In this document: positions 25,611 through 35,012 of the stretch, in pieces | Layout: each line of letters opens with the position of its first letter | How positions within the stretch are numbered: the first letter of the stretch is position 1 | Assembly: GCF_900258035.1 (NCBI RefSeq) | Contig: NZ_OGTP01000018.1 | Coordinates: forward strand, 78,927 to 142,926 | Reading direction: 5' to 3' | From: Caballeronia novacaledonica | Lineage (GTDB): Bacteria; Pseudomonadota; Gammaproteobacteria; Burkholderiales; Burkholderiaceae | DNA: 64,000 bases | Notes under the pieces: generated by a model | Database searches by the model: none | Told to the model about the DNA's origin: nothing | The model's input: only the letters and a program-made list of their open reading frames with translations | Position numbers and translations under genes: made by a program

Positions 25611-26453
25611 ATGTTTTCCAAATCCTTATCGAATTGCAGGGAGAGCCGTCGCATGCGGGGAACCGTGATCGCAGGAACCTTGGCTGTATTGCTCGCTGGC
25701 TGCACGGCGTACGACAGCGCCACGCAGAAGATCGCGCAAAGCATCACACCGTATCGGATCACGGTCGTGCAAGGCAATTTCGTTTCGCAGGAAGCGGCGA
25801 ATCAGATGCAGGTCGGCATGTCGCGGGATCAGGTGAAGCAACTCCTGGGCACGCCGCTTCTGACCGACATGTTCCACGCCGATCGCTGGGACTATGTGTT
25901 CTATTTCAAGCGCGGCTCGACGTCTGTCGTGCAGCAGCGTGACTTCGTCGTGAACTTCGCGAGCGATCGCGTCGTGAGCTGGTCGGGCGGCGAGAATCTG
26001 CCGTCGAACCTCGAACTGCTCGCGGAAATCGACGGCGACAAGGGCGTCAAGGTCGCGAAACCGGCTGCGACCGCGGCGGCATCGGCGCCGGTGGCATCGA
26101 CGGCGGCGGTGACCGCGCCTTCCGGCGAGCCGTCCACGCAGCCGAATACGGCGGCGGCATTCGCGGGCGACGCCAATCAGCAAGCCGCGCAGGCCGCGAA
26201 TCGCGCGACGGCTCAGGTCGACACGCCGACGGGCCGCACGCAGTCGTCGGTGCGCGTGAACGCGCCGCAGACGGCGGGCGGCGCGCCCGGTTCGAGCGGC
26301 CAGAGCGGCAGCAACTCGCAGATTCAATTGCAGCGCCGGCCGCAGACGATCAACATCCCGGACAGCAGCGCGGTGGGCCCGGCAGGTACGTCGCCGGCGC
26401 CGGCCAACGCGGGCGGACAGGCGCAGTTCTATCTGCCGCAGCAGAGCCAGTAA
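25611..26453 (+). CDS. bamE: Outer-membrane assembly lipoprotein BamE (OmlA/SmpA), long form
   Basis: Periplasmic lipoprotein subunit of the BAM complex. The signal sequence ends in lipobox LLAGC (Cys31 from this start). The SmpA/OmlA domain follows: QVGMSRDQVKQLLGTPLLTD, WDYVFYFKRG and VVSWSGGENLP. E. coli BamE has 113 residues, but this protein has 280 because of an Ala/Pro/Gln/Ser-rich C-terminal tail of about 130 residues, probably disordered. Two starts are plausible: ATG 25611 behind AGAGGTGA, or ATG 25653 behind GGAGAG, which gives a more compact signal peptide. Confidence 0.9.
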   Translation: MFSKSLSNCRESRRMRGTVIAGTLAVLLAGCTAYDSATQKIAQSITPYRITVVQGNFVSQEAANQMQVGMSRDQVKQLLGTPLLTDMFHADRWDYVFYFKRGSTSVVQQRDFVVNFASDRVVSWSGGENLPSNLELLAEIDGDKGVKVAKPAATAAASAPVASTAAVTAPSGEPSTQPNTAAAFAGDANQQAAQAANRATAQVDTPTGRTQSSVRVNAPQTAGGAPGSSGQSGSNSQIQLQRRPQTINIPDSSAVGPAGTSPAPANAGGQAQFYLPQQSQ

Positions 26454-26573
26454 GCAGTTCAGTCGTTCGACGCCGAAGCGGCGCCACGTGTTTTCGCGCG
26501 GGGCCGCTTCAGCCGCATCGCCAATCCGCATCATCCAGCGCGCGTCTTGCGCGCGGTTCAATACGAGACAGCC

Positions 26574-27371
26574 ATGAAGATCGCCATCGCCGGCGCATCG
26601 GGCCGCATGGGCCGGATGCTGATCGAAACCGTTCTCAACGATCCGGACGCGCGGCTCGCCGGCGCGCTCGACCGGCCCGGCGTGCCGCAACTCGGGCAGG
26701 ACGCGGGCGCGTTCCTCGGCAAAACCACGGGCGTTCTGCTGACCGACGACATCGAGCGCGTATTCGCCGATGCCGATTACCTCATCGATTTCACGCGCCC
26801 CGAAGGCACGATCGCGCATCTCGAAGCCGCGCTGCGCCACGACGTGAAGATGATCATCGGCACGACGGGTTTCTCGGACGAGCAAAAGGTGCAGTTGAAG
26901 CAGGCGGGCGAGAAGATCGGCGTCGTGTTCGCGCCGAACATGAGCGTCGGCGTGAACGTGACCATGAAGCTGCTCGAATTCGCCGCGAAGCATTTCTCGA
27001 CCGGCTACGACATCGAGATCATCGAAGCGCACCATCGTCACAAGGTCGATGCGCCGTCGGGCACGGCGCTCGGCATGGGCGAAGTGATCGCCAAGGCGCT
27101 CGGCCGCGACCTGAAGGACTGCGCCGTGTACGCGCGCGAAGGCGTGACGGGCGAGCGCGATCCGTCGACCATCGGCTTTTCAGCGATTCGCGGCGGCGAC
27201 ATCGTCGGCGATCACACGGTGCTCTTCGCGGGCATCGGCGAGCGCATCGAGATCACGCACAAGTCGGCGAGCCGTCTGTCCTATGCGCAAGGCGCGCTGC
27301 GCGCCGTGCGCTTCCTGCAAGGGCACGACAAAGGCTTCTTCGACATGCAGGACGTGCTCGGCCTGCGCTGA
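26574..27371 (+). CDS. dapB: 4-hydroxy-tetrahydrodipicolinate reductase
   Basis: Lysine and diaminopimelate biosynthesis. 265 residues. The dinucleotide fold begins KIAIAGASGRMGR; DFTRPEGT and FAPNMSVGVNV follow; the signature EIIEAHHRHKVDAPSGTAL carries the catalytic histidine and lysine. ATG 26574 is the conserved start. It lies between bamE and an ExbB/ExbD-like pair, probably in one transcript with the latter, whose first gene starts 5 bp after the dapB stop. Confidence 0.95.
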   Translation: MKIAIAGASGRMGRMLIETVLNDPDARLAGALDRPGVPQLGQDAGAFLGKTTGVLLTDDIERVFADADYLIDFTRPEGTIAHLEAALRHDVKMIIGTTGFSDEQKVQLKQAGEKIGVVFAPNMSVGVNVTMKLLEFAAKHFSTGYDIEIIEAHHRHKVDAPSGTALGMGEVIAKALGRDLKDCAVYAREGVTGERDPSTIGFSAIRGGDIVGDHTVLFAGIGERIEITHKSASRLSYAQGALRAVRFLQGHDKGFFDMQDVLGLR

Positions 27372-27376
27372 TTTTC

Positions 27377-28042
27377 ATGGCAGCAACGGGCGTCATTCAT
27401 TACCTCCAATCCGGCGATGCCGTGACGCACGCGGTCGCGGGTTTGCTCCTCGCGATGTCGCTCGCGAGCTGGTGCTTCCTGCTCGTGAAGGCGTGGATTC
27501 TCGCGCGCGCCAAATGGCAGGGCCCGCGTGCGCTGCAGCGCTTCTGGCAGGCGCCGAGCCTGAAAGACGGCATCGGCGCATTGCGCAGCGCCGATCGCGA
27601 GCGTGTGTTTCTGCCGCTCGCCGAAGCGGCGTGGCGTGCGTCGGAAGCCGAAATGCCCGGCGCGCTGCTCGCGCGCGTGGAGCGCAGCGAACGCGTTCTG
27701 CGCGCGCTGCGTCATGCGTTGCTGCGCTCGCAGCGCAGGCTCGAATTCGGTCAGGTGCTGCTTGCATCGGTGGGCAGCACGGCGCCGTTCGTCGGACTGC
27801 TCGGCACCGTGTGGGGCATTTATCACGCGCTTGGCAGCATCGCGTCGAGCGGGCAGGCGATGATCGAAAACGTCGCCGGTCCGGTCGGCGAGGCGCTCAT
27901 CATGACGGCGTTCGGGCTGGTCGTCGCGATTCCCGCGGTGCTCGCGTACAACGTGCTCGGCCGCTACGTGCGGCAGATTTCCGAGGAGCTCGACGGCTTC
28001 GCGCACGATCTGCACGCATTCGTCTGCGGTCCGGCCGAATAG
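27377..28042 (+). CDS. MotA/TolQ/ExbB proton channel family protein
   Basis: 221-residue inner-membrane protein with three hydrophobic segments (about residues 15-40, 130-155, 170-195). The family core is VLLASVGSTAPFVGLLGTVW in the second and GPVGEALIMTAFGLVVAIPA in the third. Paired with the ExbD-like gene 9 bp downstream it should form a proton-driven motor subunit. No TonB or TolA-like partner is adjacent. It is distinct from the TolQ at 61.2 kb, so the window has two such motors. The ExbB label fits better than TolQ, but the partner is unknown. Confidence 0.88.
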   Translation: MAATGVIHYLQSGDAVTHAVAGLLLAMSLASWCFLLVKAWILARAKWQGPRALQRFWQAPSLKDGIGALRSADRERVFLPLAEAAWRASEAEMPGALLARVERSERVLRALRHALLRSQRRLEFGQVLLASVGSTAPFVGLLGTVWGIYHALGSIASSGQAMIENVAGPVGEALIMTAFGLVVAIPAVLAYNVLGRYVRQISEELDGFAHDLHAFVCGPAE

Positions 28043-28051
28043 GCGCGCGCG

Positions 28052-28492
28052 ATGGCCTTCGGCGGACTCGACAAGAAATCCAACGGCCAGCCGATGGCCG
28101 ACATCAACATGACGCCGCTCATCGACGTCATGCTCGTTCTGCTCGTCATCTTCATCATCACGGCGCCGCTTTTCACGCACGCGATCCGGCTGGATCTGCC
28201 GAAAGTCGCGTCGCAGCCCGCGCGCGAGACGCCGCAAACCATCACGCTTTCCATCGACGACGCCGGCAAGCTTTTCTGGAACGACACGCCCGTCAGCTTC
28301 GATCAAATGCGCGCGCGTTTCGCCGATGCGGGCAAGGCGGCGCAAAAGCCCGAGCTGCATCTGCGGGCGTCGAGTGCGACGCGCTACGACGTCATCGCGC
28401 AGGTGATGGGCGCGGCGCAGCAGGCGGGGCTGGAGCGCATCGGCTTCGTCACGCAGCCGGCGCGGCCGCGGGCGCAGGCGTCCGCGCAATAA
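28052..28492 (+). CDS. ExbD/TolR family biopolymer transport protein
   Basis: 146 residues with one N-terminal membrane helix and a periplasmic domain. The channel aspartate is Asp25 in NMTPLIDVMLVLLVIF. The periplasmic part (ETPQTITLSIDDAGKLFWND) resembles ExbD. The extreme C-terminus is Pro/Ala/Arg-rich. Partner of the preceding ExbB-like protein, immediately downstream of dapB and upstream of leuS. What it energises cannot be told from the sequence. Confidence 0.9.
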   Translation: MAFGGLDKKSNGQPMADINMTPLIDVMLVLLVIFIITAPLFTHAIRLDLPKVASQPARETPQTITLSIDDAGKLFWNDTPVSFDQMRARFADAGKAAQKPELHLRASSATRYDVIAQVMGAAQQAGLERIGFVTQPARPRAQASAQ

Positions 28493-28519
28493 GCGCGCGG
28501 GTTGGCGCGCATCGAACGG

Positions 28520-28525
28520 TATAAT
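28520..28525 (+). promoter_or_regulatory. -10 hexamer upstream of leuS
   Basis: A perfect TATAAT at 28520-28525 in the 191-bp gap before leuS. The -35 position holds only a weak match. It predicts a leader of about 150 nt. Confidence 0.45.
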
Positions 28526-28683
28526 CGCCATTTCCCCGTTCGGCGGGCCTTGCGGTAGCCAGCAGACCCGAATTCCGACGCCGCGCCGTGTCAGCAATGC
28601 CGCAGCGCCTGGACTCGCCGCTCAGATCGTTGGCGGCCGGTCCGAAGTCCGTTCCCAGCATTTGCCGAAAGCCAAACCACACC

Positions 28684-31278
28684 ATGCACGATAAATACGT
28701 ACCCGCCGACGTCGAATCCGCCGCGCAGAGCAACTGGCGCGCGAACGACGTCTACCGGACGACCGAGACGTCGGCCAAGCCCAAGTTCTATTGCGTCTCG
28801 ATGCTGCCGTATCCGTCGGGCAAGCTGCACATGGGTCACGTGCGCAACTACACCATCAACGACGTGATGTACCGTTATCTGCGCATGAACGGTCACAACA
28901 CGCTGATGCCGATGGGCTGGGACGCGTTCGGCATGCCCGCCGAGAACGCGGCGATGGCGAACAACGTGCCGCCGGCGAAGTGGACGTACGACAACATCGC
29001 GTACATGAAGAAGCAGATGCAGTCGATGGGCCTCGCCATCGACTGGTCGCGCGAAGTCGCCACGTGCTCGCCCGAGTACTACAAGTGGAACCAGTGGCTG
29101 TTCCTGAAGATGCTGGAAAAGGGCATCGCGTACAAGAAGACGGGCACGGTGAACTGGGATCCGGTCGATCAGACCGTGCTCGCGAACGAACAGGTCATCG
29201 ACGGGCGCGGCTGGCGCTCGGGCGCGCTCGTCGAAAAGCGCGAAATCCCGATGTACTACCTGCGCATCACCGACTACGCGGATCAACTGCTCGACGATCT
29301 CGACGGCCTCGGCTGGCCCGAGCGCGTCAAGATCATGCAGCAGAACTGGATCGGCAAGAGCTTCGGCGTGAACTTCGGCTTCCCGTATGAAATCGACGGC
29401 GAAGCGAAACTGCTGCGCGTCTTCACCACGCGCGCCGACACCATCATGGGCGTCACGTTCGCGGCGGTCGCGGCGGAGCATCCGCTCGCCACGCGCCTCG
29501 CGCGCGATAACGCGGATCTGCAGGCGTTCATCGACGAATGCAAGCGCGGCGGCGTCGCGGAAGCCGATGTCGCCACGATGGAAAAGAAGGGCGTGCCGAC
29601 CGGCTTCTTCGTCACGCATCCGTTGACGGGCGCGCAGGTCGAAGTGTGGATCGGCAATTACGTGCTGATGTCCTACGGCGAAGGCGCGGTGATGGGCGTG
29701 CCGTCGCACGACGAGCGCGATTTCGCGTTCGCGAAGAAGTACGGCTTGCCGATCAATCAGGTCATCGCGGTCGAAGGCAAGACCTATTCGACCGACGCGT
29801 GGGAAGAGTGGTACGGCGACAAGACCGCGGGCCGCCTCATCAACAGCGGCAAGTACGACGGCATGACCACCGAGCAAGCGATCGATTCGATCGCCGCCGA
29901 TCTCAAGGCGAAAGACCTCGGCGACAAGCAGATCACCTGGCGTCTGCGCGACTGGGGCATCTCGCGCCAGCGCTACTGGGGCACGCCGATTCCGATCATC
30001 CACTGCCCGAGCTGCGGCGACGTGCCCGTGCCGGAAAAGGATCTGCCCGTCGTATTGCCGGAAGACCTCGTGCCGGACGGCTCGGGCAATCCGCTCGCGA
30101 AGTCGGAAGCGTTCTTGAACTGCGCGTGCCCGAAGTGCGGCGCGGCGTCGAGGCGCGAGACCGACACGATGGACACGTTCGTCGATTCGTCCTGGTACTT
30201 CTCGCGCTACAGCGCACCGGACGCGCAGACGATGGTCGACGAACGCACCGACTACTGGATGCCGATGGATCAGTACATCGGCGGCATCGAGCACGCGATT
30301 CTTCACCTGTTGTACTCGCGTTTCTGGACGAAGGTCATGCGCGACATGGGCCTCGTCAAGTTCGGCGAGCCCGCGAAGAATCTGCTCACGCAGGGCATGG
30401 TGCTGAACGAAACGTTCTATCGCGAAGACGCGTCCGGAAAGAAGACCTGGTACAACCCGCTCGAAGTCACCGTCGCGCACGACGACAAGGGCCGTCCGAC
30501 CGGCGCGACGCTGAACGCGGATGCTCAGCCGGTCGTGCTCGGCGGCGTCGAGAAGATGTCGAAGTCGAAGAACAACGGCGTCGATCCGCAAACGCTGATC
30601 GATCAATACGGCGCCGATACCGCGCGCCTCTTCGTGATGTTCGCGGCGCCGCCGGAGCAGTCGCTGGAGTGGTCGGGCGCGGGCGTGGAAGGCGCGAGCC
30701 GCTTCCTGCGCCGCGTGTGGCATTTCGCGCACGACAACGCCGATGCGCTGCGCCAGCACGCGAAGCTCGATGCCTCGACGCTCGACGACGCGGACAAGGC
30801 GCTGCGCCGCGAAATCTATACCGTGCTCAAGCAGGCCGATTTCGACTACGGCCGCCTGCAGTACAACACGGTCGTGTCCGCCGCGATGAAAATGCTCAAC
30901 GCGGTCGAAGGCGCGAAGAACGCGGGCGCCGGCGTGCTGAACGAAACCTTCGGCGTGCTGTTGCGCGTGCTGTATCCGGTCGTGCCGCACGTCACTTTCC
31001 AGTTGTGGTCGGAGCTCGGCTACGAGAAGGAATTCGGCCCGCTGCTCGACGCACCCTGGCCCAAGGTCGACGAAGCCGCGCTCGAGCAAGCGGAGATCGA
31101 ACTCGTGCTGCAGGTGAACGGCAAGGTGCGCGGCGCGTTGACGGTGGCGAAGGATGCATCGCGTGAAGCCATCGAAAAAGCCGCGATCGCGCACGAAATG
31201 TTCGCGAAATTCTCCGAAGGCCGCGCGCCGAAGAAGGTGATCGTGGTGCCGGGACGTCTCGTCAACGTGGTCGTCTGA
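28684..31278 (+). CDS. leuS: Leucyl-tRNA synthetase
   Basis: Class I aminoacyl-tRNA synthetase, 864 residues. The HIGH-type motif is in YPSGKLHMGHVRN near residue 42-54. The CP1 editing domain includes FTTRADTIMGVTF, and KMSKSKNNGVDP is the KMSKS loop. A zinc-like Cys set (CPSCGDVP, CACPKCG) sits in the insertion domain. ATG 28684 is the conserved N-terminus (MHDKYVPADVE); upstream in-frame codons lie beyond the predicted promoter leader. Its stop overlaps lptE. Confidence 0.97.
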   Translation: MHDKYVPADVESAAQSNWRANDVYRTTETSAKPKFYCVSMLPYPSGKLHMGHVRNYTINDVMYRYLRMNGHNTLMPMGWDAFGMPAENAAMANNVPPAKWTYDNIAYMKKQMQSMGLAIDWSREVATCSPEYYKWNQWLFLKMLEKGIAYKKTGTVNWDPVDQTVLANEQVIDGRGWRSGALVEKREIPMYYLRITDYADQLLDDLDGLGWPERVKIMQQNWIGKSFGVNFGFPYEIDGEAKLLRVFTTRADTIMGVTFAAVAAEHPLATRLARDNADLQAFIDECKRGGVAEADVATMEKKGVPTGFFVTHPLTGAQVEVWIGNYVLMSYGEGAVMGVPSHDERDFAFAKKYGLPINQVIAVEGKTYSTDAWEEWYGDKTAGRLINSGKYDGMTTEQAIDSIAADLKAKDLGDKQITWRLRDWGISRQRYWGTPIPIIHCPSCGDVPVPEKDLPVVLPEDLVPDGSGNPLAKSEAFLNCACPKCGAASRRETDTMDTFVDSSWYFSRYSAPDAQTMVDERTDYWMPMDQYIGGIEHAILHLLYSRFWTKVMRDMGLVKFGEPAKNLLTQGMVLNETFYREDASGKKTWYNPLEVTVAHDDKGRPTGATLNADAQPVVLGGVEKMSKSKNNGVDPQTLIDQYGADTARLFVMFAAPPEQSLEWSGAGVEGASRFLRRVWHFAHDNADALRQHAKLDASTLDDADKALRREIYTVLKQADFDYGRLQYNTVVSAAMKMLNAVEGAKNAGAGVLNETFGVLLRVLYPVVPHVTFQLWSELGYEKEFGPLLDAPWPKVDEAALEQAEIELVLQVNGKVRGALTVAKDASREAIEKAAIAHEMFAKFSEGRAPKKVIVVPGRLVNVVV

Positions 31279-31871
31279 TGCGCAAATCCAAGGGAGTGGA
31301 TGTGACCGGCAAAGTCAGCACGAGCAGGCGCTCGTTTCTCACGCTCCTCGGCGGCGCGGCGATGCTGTCCGCATGCGGCTTCCAGCTACGCGGCCAGCAG
31401 GATTACGCGTTCAAGCGGCTCGCGATCACGGGCGGCACGCCGCAAATGGTCGCGCGCCTCGAACGCATGGTTCAGGGCGGCAGCGACACGGTGGTCGTCA
31501 AGCCGTTCGAGAAGCCGGACGCGACGCTCAATCTGTCCGAAGGTCAGGGATTGCGCACGCTGAGCCTGAATGCGCAGGGCGTCATTCAGGAATACGAGCT
31601 CGTCTACAACGTGAACTATTCGCTGCTAGGCGCCGACGGCACGCTGCTGATTCCGCCGAGCACCATCATCTTGAATCGTTCGATGACTTATAGCGATCAA
31701 TACACGCTCGCAAAAGGTCAGGAAGCCACGCTGCTTTACAACGACATGCGCAACGACGCCGTCGACCAGTTGACGCGCCGTCTCGCGACCGTGCGCTCGC
31801 TGCATCCGGCGCCGGGCGAGCAGACGCCGGGCGTGGCGCCGCGCGCGCCGCTGCCGGTGCCGCCGCTCTGA
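31278..31871 (+). CDS. lptE: LPS-assembly lipoprotein LptE
   Basis: Outer-membrane lipoprotein that plugs LptD and helps place LPS on the surface. 197 residues. The lipobox LSACG gives a lipidated cysteine near residue 33, followed by FQLRGQ, the hallmark start of mature LptE. The body (SLLGADGTLLIPPSTIILNR, MTYSDQYTLAKGQE) matches the family, and a Pro-rich tail follows. ATG 31278 overlaps the leuS stop. The leuS-lptE-holA order is conserved in many proteobacteria. The partner lptD is at 44.5 kb. Confidence 0.93.
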   Translation: MRKSKGVDVTGKVSTSRRSFLTLLGGAAMLSACGFQLRGQQDYAFKRLAITGGTPQMVARLERMVQGGSDTVVVKPFEKPDATLNLSEGQGLRTLSLNAQGVIQEYELVYNVNYSLLGADGTLLIPPSTIILNRSMTYSDQYTLAKGQEATLLYNDMRNDAVDQLTRRLATVRSLHPAPGEQTPGVAPRAPLPVPPL

Positions 31872-31890
31872 TCGCGCGTTCGCCGGCATC

Positions 31891-32982
31891 ATGCAACTGA
31901 AGCTCGACGCGCTCGAAGCGCACCTCGCGAAAGGCCTGAAGGGGCTGTACGTCGTCTACGGCGACGAGCATCTGCTCGCGCAGGAAGCGTGCGACCGCAT
32001 CCGCGCCACCGCGCGCGCGGGCGGCTTCACGGACCGCACGGTGTTTTCCGTCGAGCGCGGGTTCGACTGGAGCGCGCTCATCGGCGCAACGCAGTCGATG
32101 TCGCTGTTCGGCGACCGTCAACTGATCGAACTGCGCATTCCGACCGGCAAGCCCGGCAAGGAAGGCGCCGAAGCCCTGAAAACGCTCGCCGGCGCGGACA
32201 ATCCCGACGTCGTCACGCTCGTCACGCTGCCGCGTCTCGACAGCGCGACGCAGAAGTCGGCCTGGTTCACGGCGTTGCTCGGCGCGGGCGTCGCGCTGAA
32301 GATCGATCCGGTCGAACGCGCGCAATTGCCGATGTGGGTCGGTCAGCGGCTCGCGCAGCAAGGGCAGCGCGTCGCGCCCGGCGAAGAAGGGCGGCGTGCG
32401 CTGTCGTTCATCGCGGAACGGGTGGAGGGCAATCTGCTCGCCGCGCATCAGGAAATCCAGAAGCTCGGGCTGCTGTATCCCGAGGGCGTGCTCACGTTCG
32501 AGCAGATCCACGACGCCGTGCTGAACGTCGCGCGCTACGACGTGTTCAAGCTCAACGAAGCGATGCTGACGGGCGATGTCGGCCGCCTCGCGCGCATGCT
32601 CGACGGACTGAAGGGCGAGGGCGAAGCGGCCGTGCTCGTGCTGTGGGCGCTCGTCGAGGAAGTGCGCACGCTGTTGCGCATCAAGCGCGGCGTCGCTTCG
32701 GGAAAGCCGCTCGCCACGCTGATGCGCGAGAACCGCGTCTGGGGCCCGCGCGAACGGCTGATCGGCCCGGCGCTTTCGCGCGTGACGGACGAAGCGCTGG
32801 AAAAGGCGCTGTCGCTCGCGGCGCGGCTGGATCGGCAGGTGAAAGGGCTTTCCGGCAGCACCGGAAAACGCGGCAGCGAGCCGCCGCCGGACCCGTGGGC
32901 CGGCATGTTCGAACTCGCGATGGCCGTCGCGCACGGCGGCAAGCCGGCGCAGGCATCGCCCGCGCCACGACCGCGTCGCTAG
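31891..32982 (+). CDS. holA: DNA polymerase III subunit delta
   Basis: Clamp-loader subunit that opens the beta sliding clamp. 363 residues. The N-terminal domain contains LKGLYVVYGDEHLLAQEACD, and the region LIELRIPTGKPGKEG follows. C-terminal helical features include HQEIQKLGLLYPEG and VLWALVEEVRTLLRI. Starts 19 bp after lptE, as in the conserved leuS-lptE-holA operon. The Pro/Arg-rich end is common in Burkholderia. Confidence 0.94.
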   Translation: MQLKLDALEAHLAKGLKGLYVVYGDEHLLAQEACDRIRATARAGGFTDRTVFSVERGFDWSALIGATQSMSLFGDRQLIELRIPTGKPGKEGAEALKTLAGADNPDVVTLVTLPRLDSATQKSAWFTALLGAGVALKIDPVERAQLPMWVGQRLAQQGQRVAPGEEGRRALSFIAERVEGNLLAAHQEIQKLGLLYPEGVLTFEQIHDAVLNVARYDVFKLNEAMLTGDVGRLARMLDGLKGEGEAAVLVLWALVEEVRTLLRIKRGVASGKPLATLMRENRVWGPRERLIGPALSRVTDEALEKALSLAARLDRQVKGLSGSTGKRGSEPPPDPWAGMFELAMAVAHGGKPAQASPAPRPRR

Positions 32983-33097
32983 GACGCTTCTGTCACATGC
33001 TGTTGCAATCGGCGCAACAGCTTAGAATGATTTTTTGCGCATTCCAGAGCGCGCTGACGCACCGGCTCGGGAAGGCGGCATACGGAAGAGACCCACG

Positions 33098-34369
33098 ATG
33101 AACATCGATCAATACATGACCGACCTCGGCCGCCGCGCACGCACGGCGTCGCGCGCGATGGCGCGAGCGTCGACGGCGGCGAAGAACGCGGCGCTCGACG
33201 CGGTGGCGGACGCCGTCGAACGCGAGCGCGACGCGCTCAAGGAAGCGAACGGCCGCGACCTCGCACGCGCGCGCGAGAAGGGCCACGACGCGGCGTTCAT
33301 CGACCGTCTGACGCTTTCCGACAAAGCCATCGACACGATGGTCGAAGGCTTGCGCCAGGTCGCGGCGCTGGCCGATCCGATCGGCGAAATCAGCGGGCTC
33401 AAGTTTCGTCCGAGCGGCATTCAGGTCGGCCAGATGCGCGTGCCGCTCGGTGTGATCGGCATCATCTACGAATCGCGGCCGAACGTGACCATCGACGCCG
33501 CCGCGCTGTGCCTCAAGTCCGGCAACGCGGCCATTCTGCGTGGCGGCTCCGAGGCGCTCGAATGCAATACGGCGCTCGCGAAGCTGATCGGCGTCGGGCT
33601 GGAAGCGGCGGGCTTGCCGCAGGACGCGGTGCAGGTTGTCGGGACGGCGGATCGCGCGGCGGTCGGCAAGCTGATCACGATGACCGAATTTGTCGACGTG
33701 ATCGTGCCGCGCGGCGGAAAGAGCCTGATCGCGCGCCTGATGGAGGAATCGCGCGTGCCGATGATCAAACACCTGGACGGCATCTGCCACGTGTACGTGG
33801 ACGATCGCGCGGATCTCGACAAGGCGACGGTCATCTGCGACAACGCGAAGACGCACCGCTACGGCACCTGCAACACGATGGAAACGCTGCTCGTCGCGCG
33901 CGGCATCGCGCAGCAAGCGCTGCCGCGACTGGCGCGCGCGTTTCAGGCGAAGGAAGTCGAGCTGCGCGTCGACGCCGAGGCGCGCGCCGCGCTCGAAGCG
34001 GCGAAGATCGGCGGGCTCGTCGATGCGACCGACGAAGACTGGAGCACGGAATATCTCGCGCCGGTGCTGGCGATCAAGATCGTCGGCGGCCTCGATGAAG
34101 CCATCGACCATATCAACACGTACGGCTCGCATCACACCGACGCGATCGTCACCGAAGATCACGACCGCGCCATGCGCTTCCTGCGCGAAGTGGATTCGGC
34201 GAGCGTGATGGTGAACGCATCGACGCGCTTCGCCGATGGCTTCGAATTCGGCCTCGGCGCGGAAATCGGCATTTCGAACGACAAGCTGCACGCGCGCGGC
34301 CCGGTCGGGCTCGAAGGGCTGACCTCGCTCAAGTACGTGGTGCTTGGCCGCGGCGAAGTCCGTCAATAA
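33098..34369 (+). CDS. proA: Gamma-glutamyl phosphate reductase
   Basis: Second step of proline synthesis, NADPH-dependent reduction of gamma-glutamyl phosphate. 423 residues of the aldehyde dehydrogenase superfamily. Visible are IGIIYESRPNVTIDAAALC, LKSGNAAILRGGSEA, the catalytic cysteine in RYGTCNTMETLLV, and the C-terminal EFGLGAEIGISN. ATG 33098 follows a GGAAGAG site. About 115 bp separates it from holA, so it may have its own promoter. Confidence 0.95.
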   Translation: MNIDQYMTDLGRRARTASRAMARASTAAKNAALDAVADAVERERDALKEANGRDLARAREKGHDAAFIDRLTLSDKAIDTMVEGLRQVAALADPIGEISGLKFRPSGIQVGQMRVPLGVIGIIYESRPNVTIDAAALCLKSGNAAILRGGSEALECNTALAKLIGVGLEAAGLPQDAVQVVGTADRAAVGKLITMTEFVDVIVPRGGKSLIARLMEESRVPMIKHLDGICHVYVDDRADLDKATVICDNAKTHRYGTCNTMETLLVARGIAQQALPRLARAFQAKEVELRVDAEARAALEAAKIGGLVDATDEDWSTEYLAPVLAIKIVGGLDEAIDHINTYGSHHTDAIVTEDHDRAMRFLREVDSASVMVNASTRFADGFEFGLGAEIGISNDKLHARGPVGLEGLTSLKYVVLGRGEVRQ

Positions 34370-34391
34370 GCTGGCTCGAACAAGAAGAACG

Positions 34392-34808
34392 ATGCTCTGG
34401 ATCAAATCGCTGCATATCGTGCTGGTCGCTTCGTGGTTCGCGGGGCTTTTCTATCTGCCGCGCATTTTCGTCAACCTCGCGATGGAAACCGATCCCGCCG
34501 CCACCGCGCGCCTGTTGCTGATGGCGCGCAAGCTGTTCCGGTTCATGACGTTCATCGCCGTGCCGGCGCTCGCGTGCGGGCTGTGGCTGTGGCTCGTCGT
34601 CGGCATCGGCGCGGGACAGGGCTGGCTCCACGCGAAGCTGGCGATCGTCGTGTTGCTGCTCGTTTATCACGCGTATTGCGGCGTTTTGTTGCGCACGTTC
34701 GAGCGCGGTGCGAACAAGCGGTCGCACAAGTGGTATCGCATGTATAACGAGCTTCCGGTGCTCGGACTGCTCAGCGCGACGCTGCTCGTGGTCATCAAGC
34801 CGTTTTGA
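34392..34808 (+). CDS. hemJ: HemJ/CopD-like membrane protein (UPF0093)
   Basis: 138 residues with four hydrophobic segments. The pattern KSLHIVLVASWFAGLFYLPRIF with its conserved histidine, then HAKLAIVVLLLVYHAYCG with two more, and WYRMYNEL matches HemJ, the protoporphyrinogen IX oxidase of many bacteria lacking HemG and HemY. Starts 22 bp after proA, so it is probably co-transcribed. The family match is good; the enzymatic role is inferred. Confidence 0.85.
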   Translation: MLWIKSLHIVLVASWFAGLFYLPRIFVNLAMETDPAATARLLLMARKLFRFMTFIAVPALACGLWLWLVVGIGAGQGWLHAKLAIVVLLLVYHAYCGVLLRTFERGANKRSHKWYRMYNELPVLGLLSATLLVVIKPF

Positions 34809-35012
34809 GGCGCTAGTCGTTCACTCGATCGGGCGCCCTTCGAAGATTCGCTGCGCGGCGTTCTTGTCGAACGTGGACCTGAGCGGCGATTTTCGCTCTG
34901 TTGTGTCTCTTATCCGCAGTCGAATGGTTCCGTCTTCCGCAAGACCGGAAGGAGCCGGCGTTTTCAAGCGGCGTCAGGCTCCTGATTAGCGCTTCACGCT
35001 GGCTTCCGCCCG

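Noticed and set aside
34821..34970. Minus-strand fragment ending FDKNAAQRIFEGRPIE before hexR, possibly the C-terminus of a lost enzyme
   Set aside because: Only about 50 codons are open, there is no start and no clear family; too weak to call a pseudogene, though a search of relatives could revive it.
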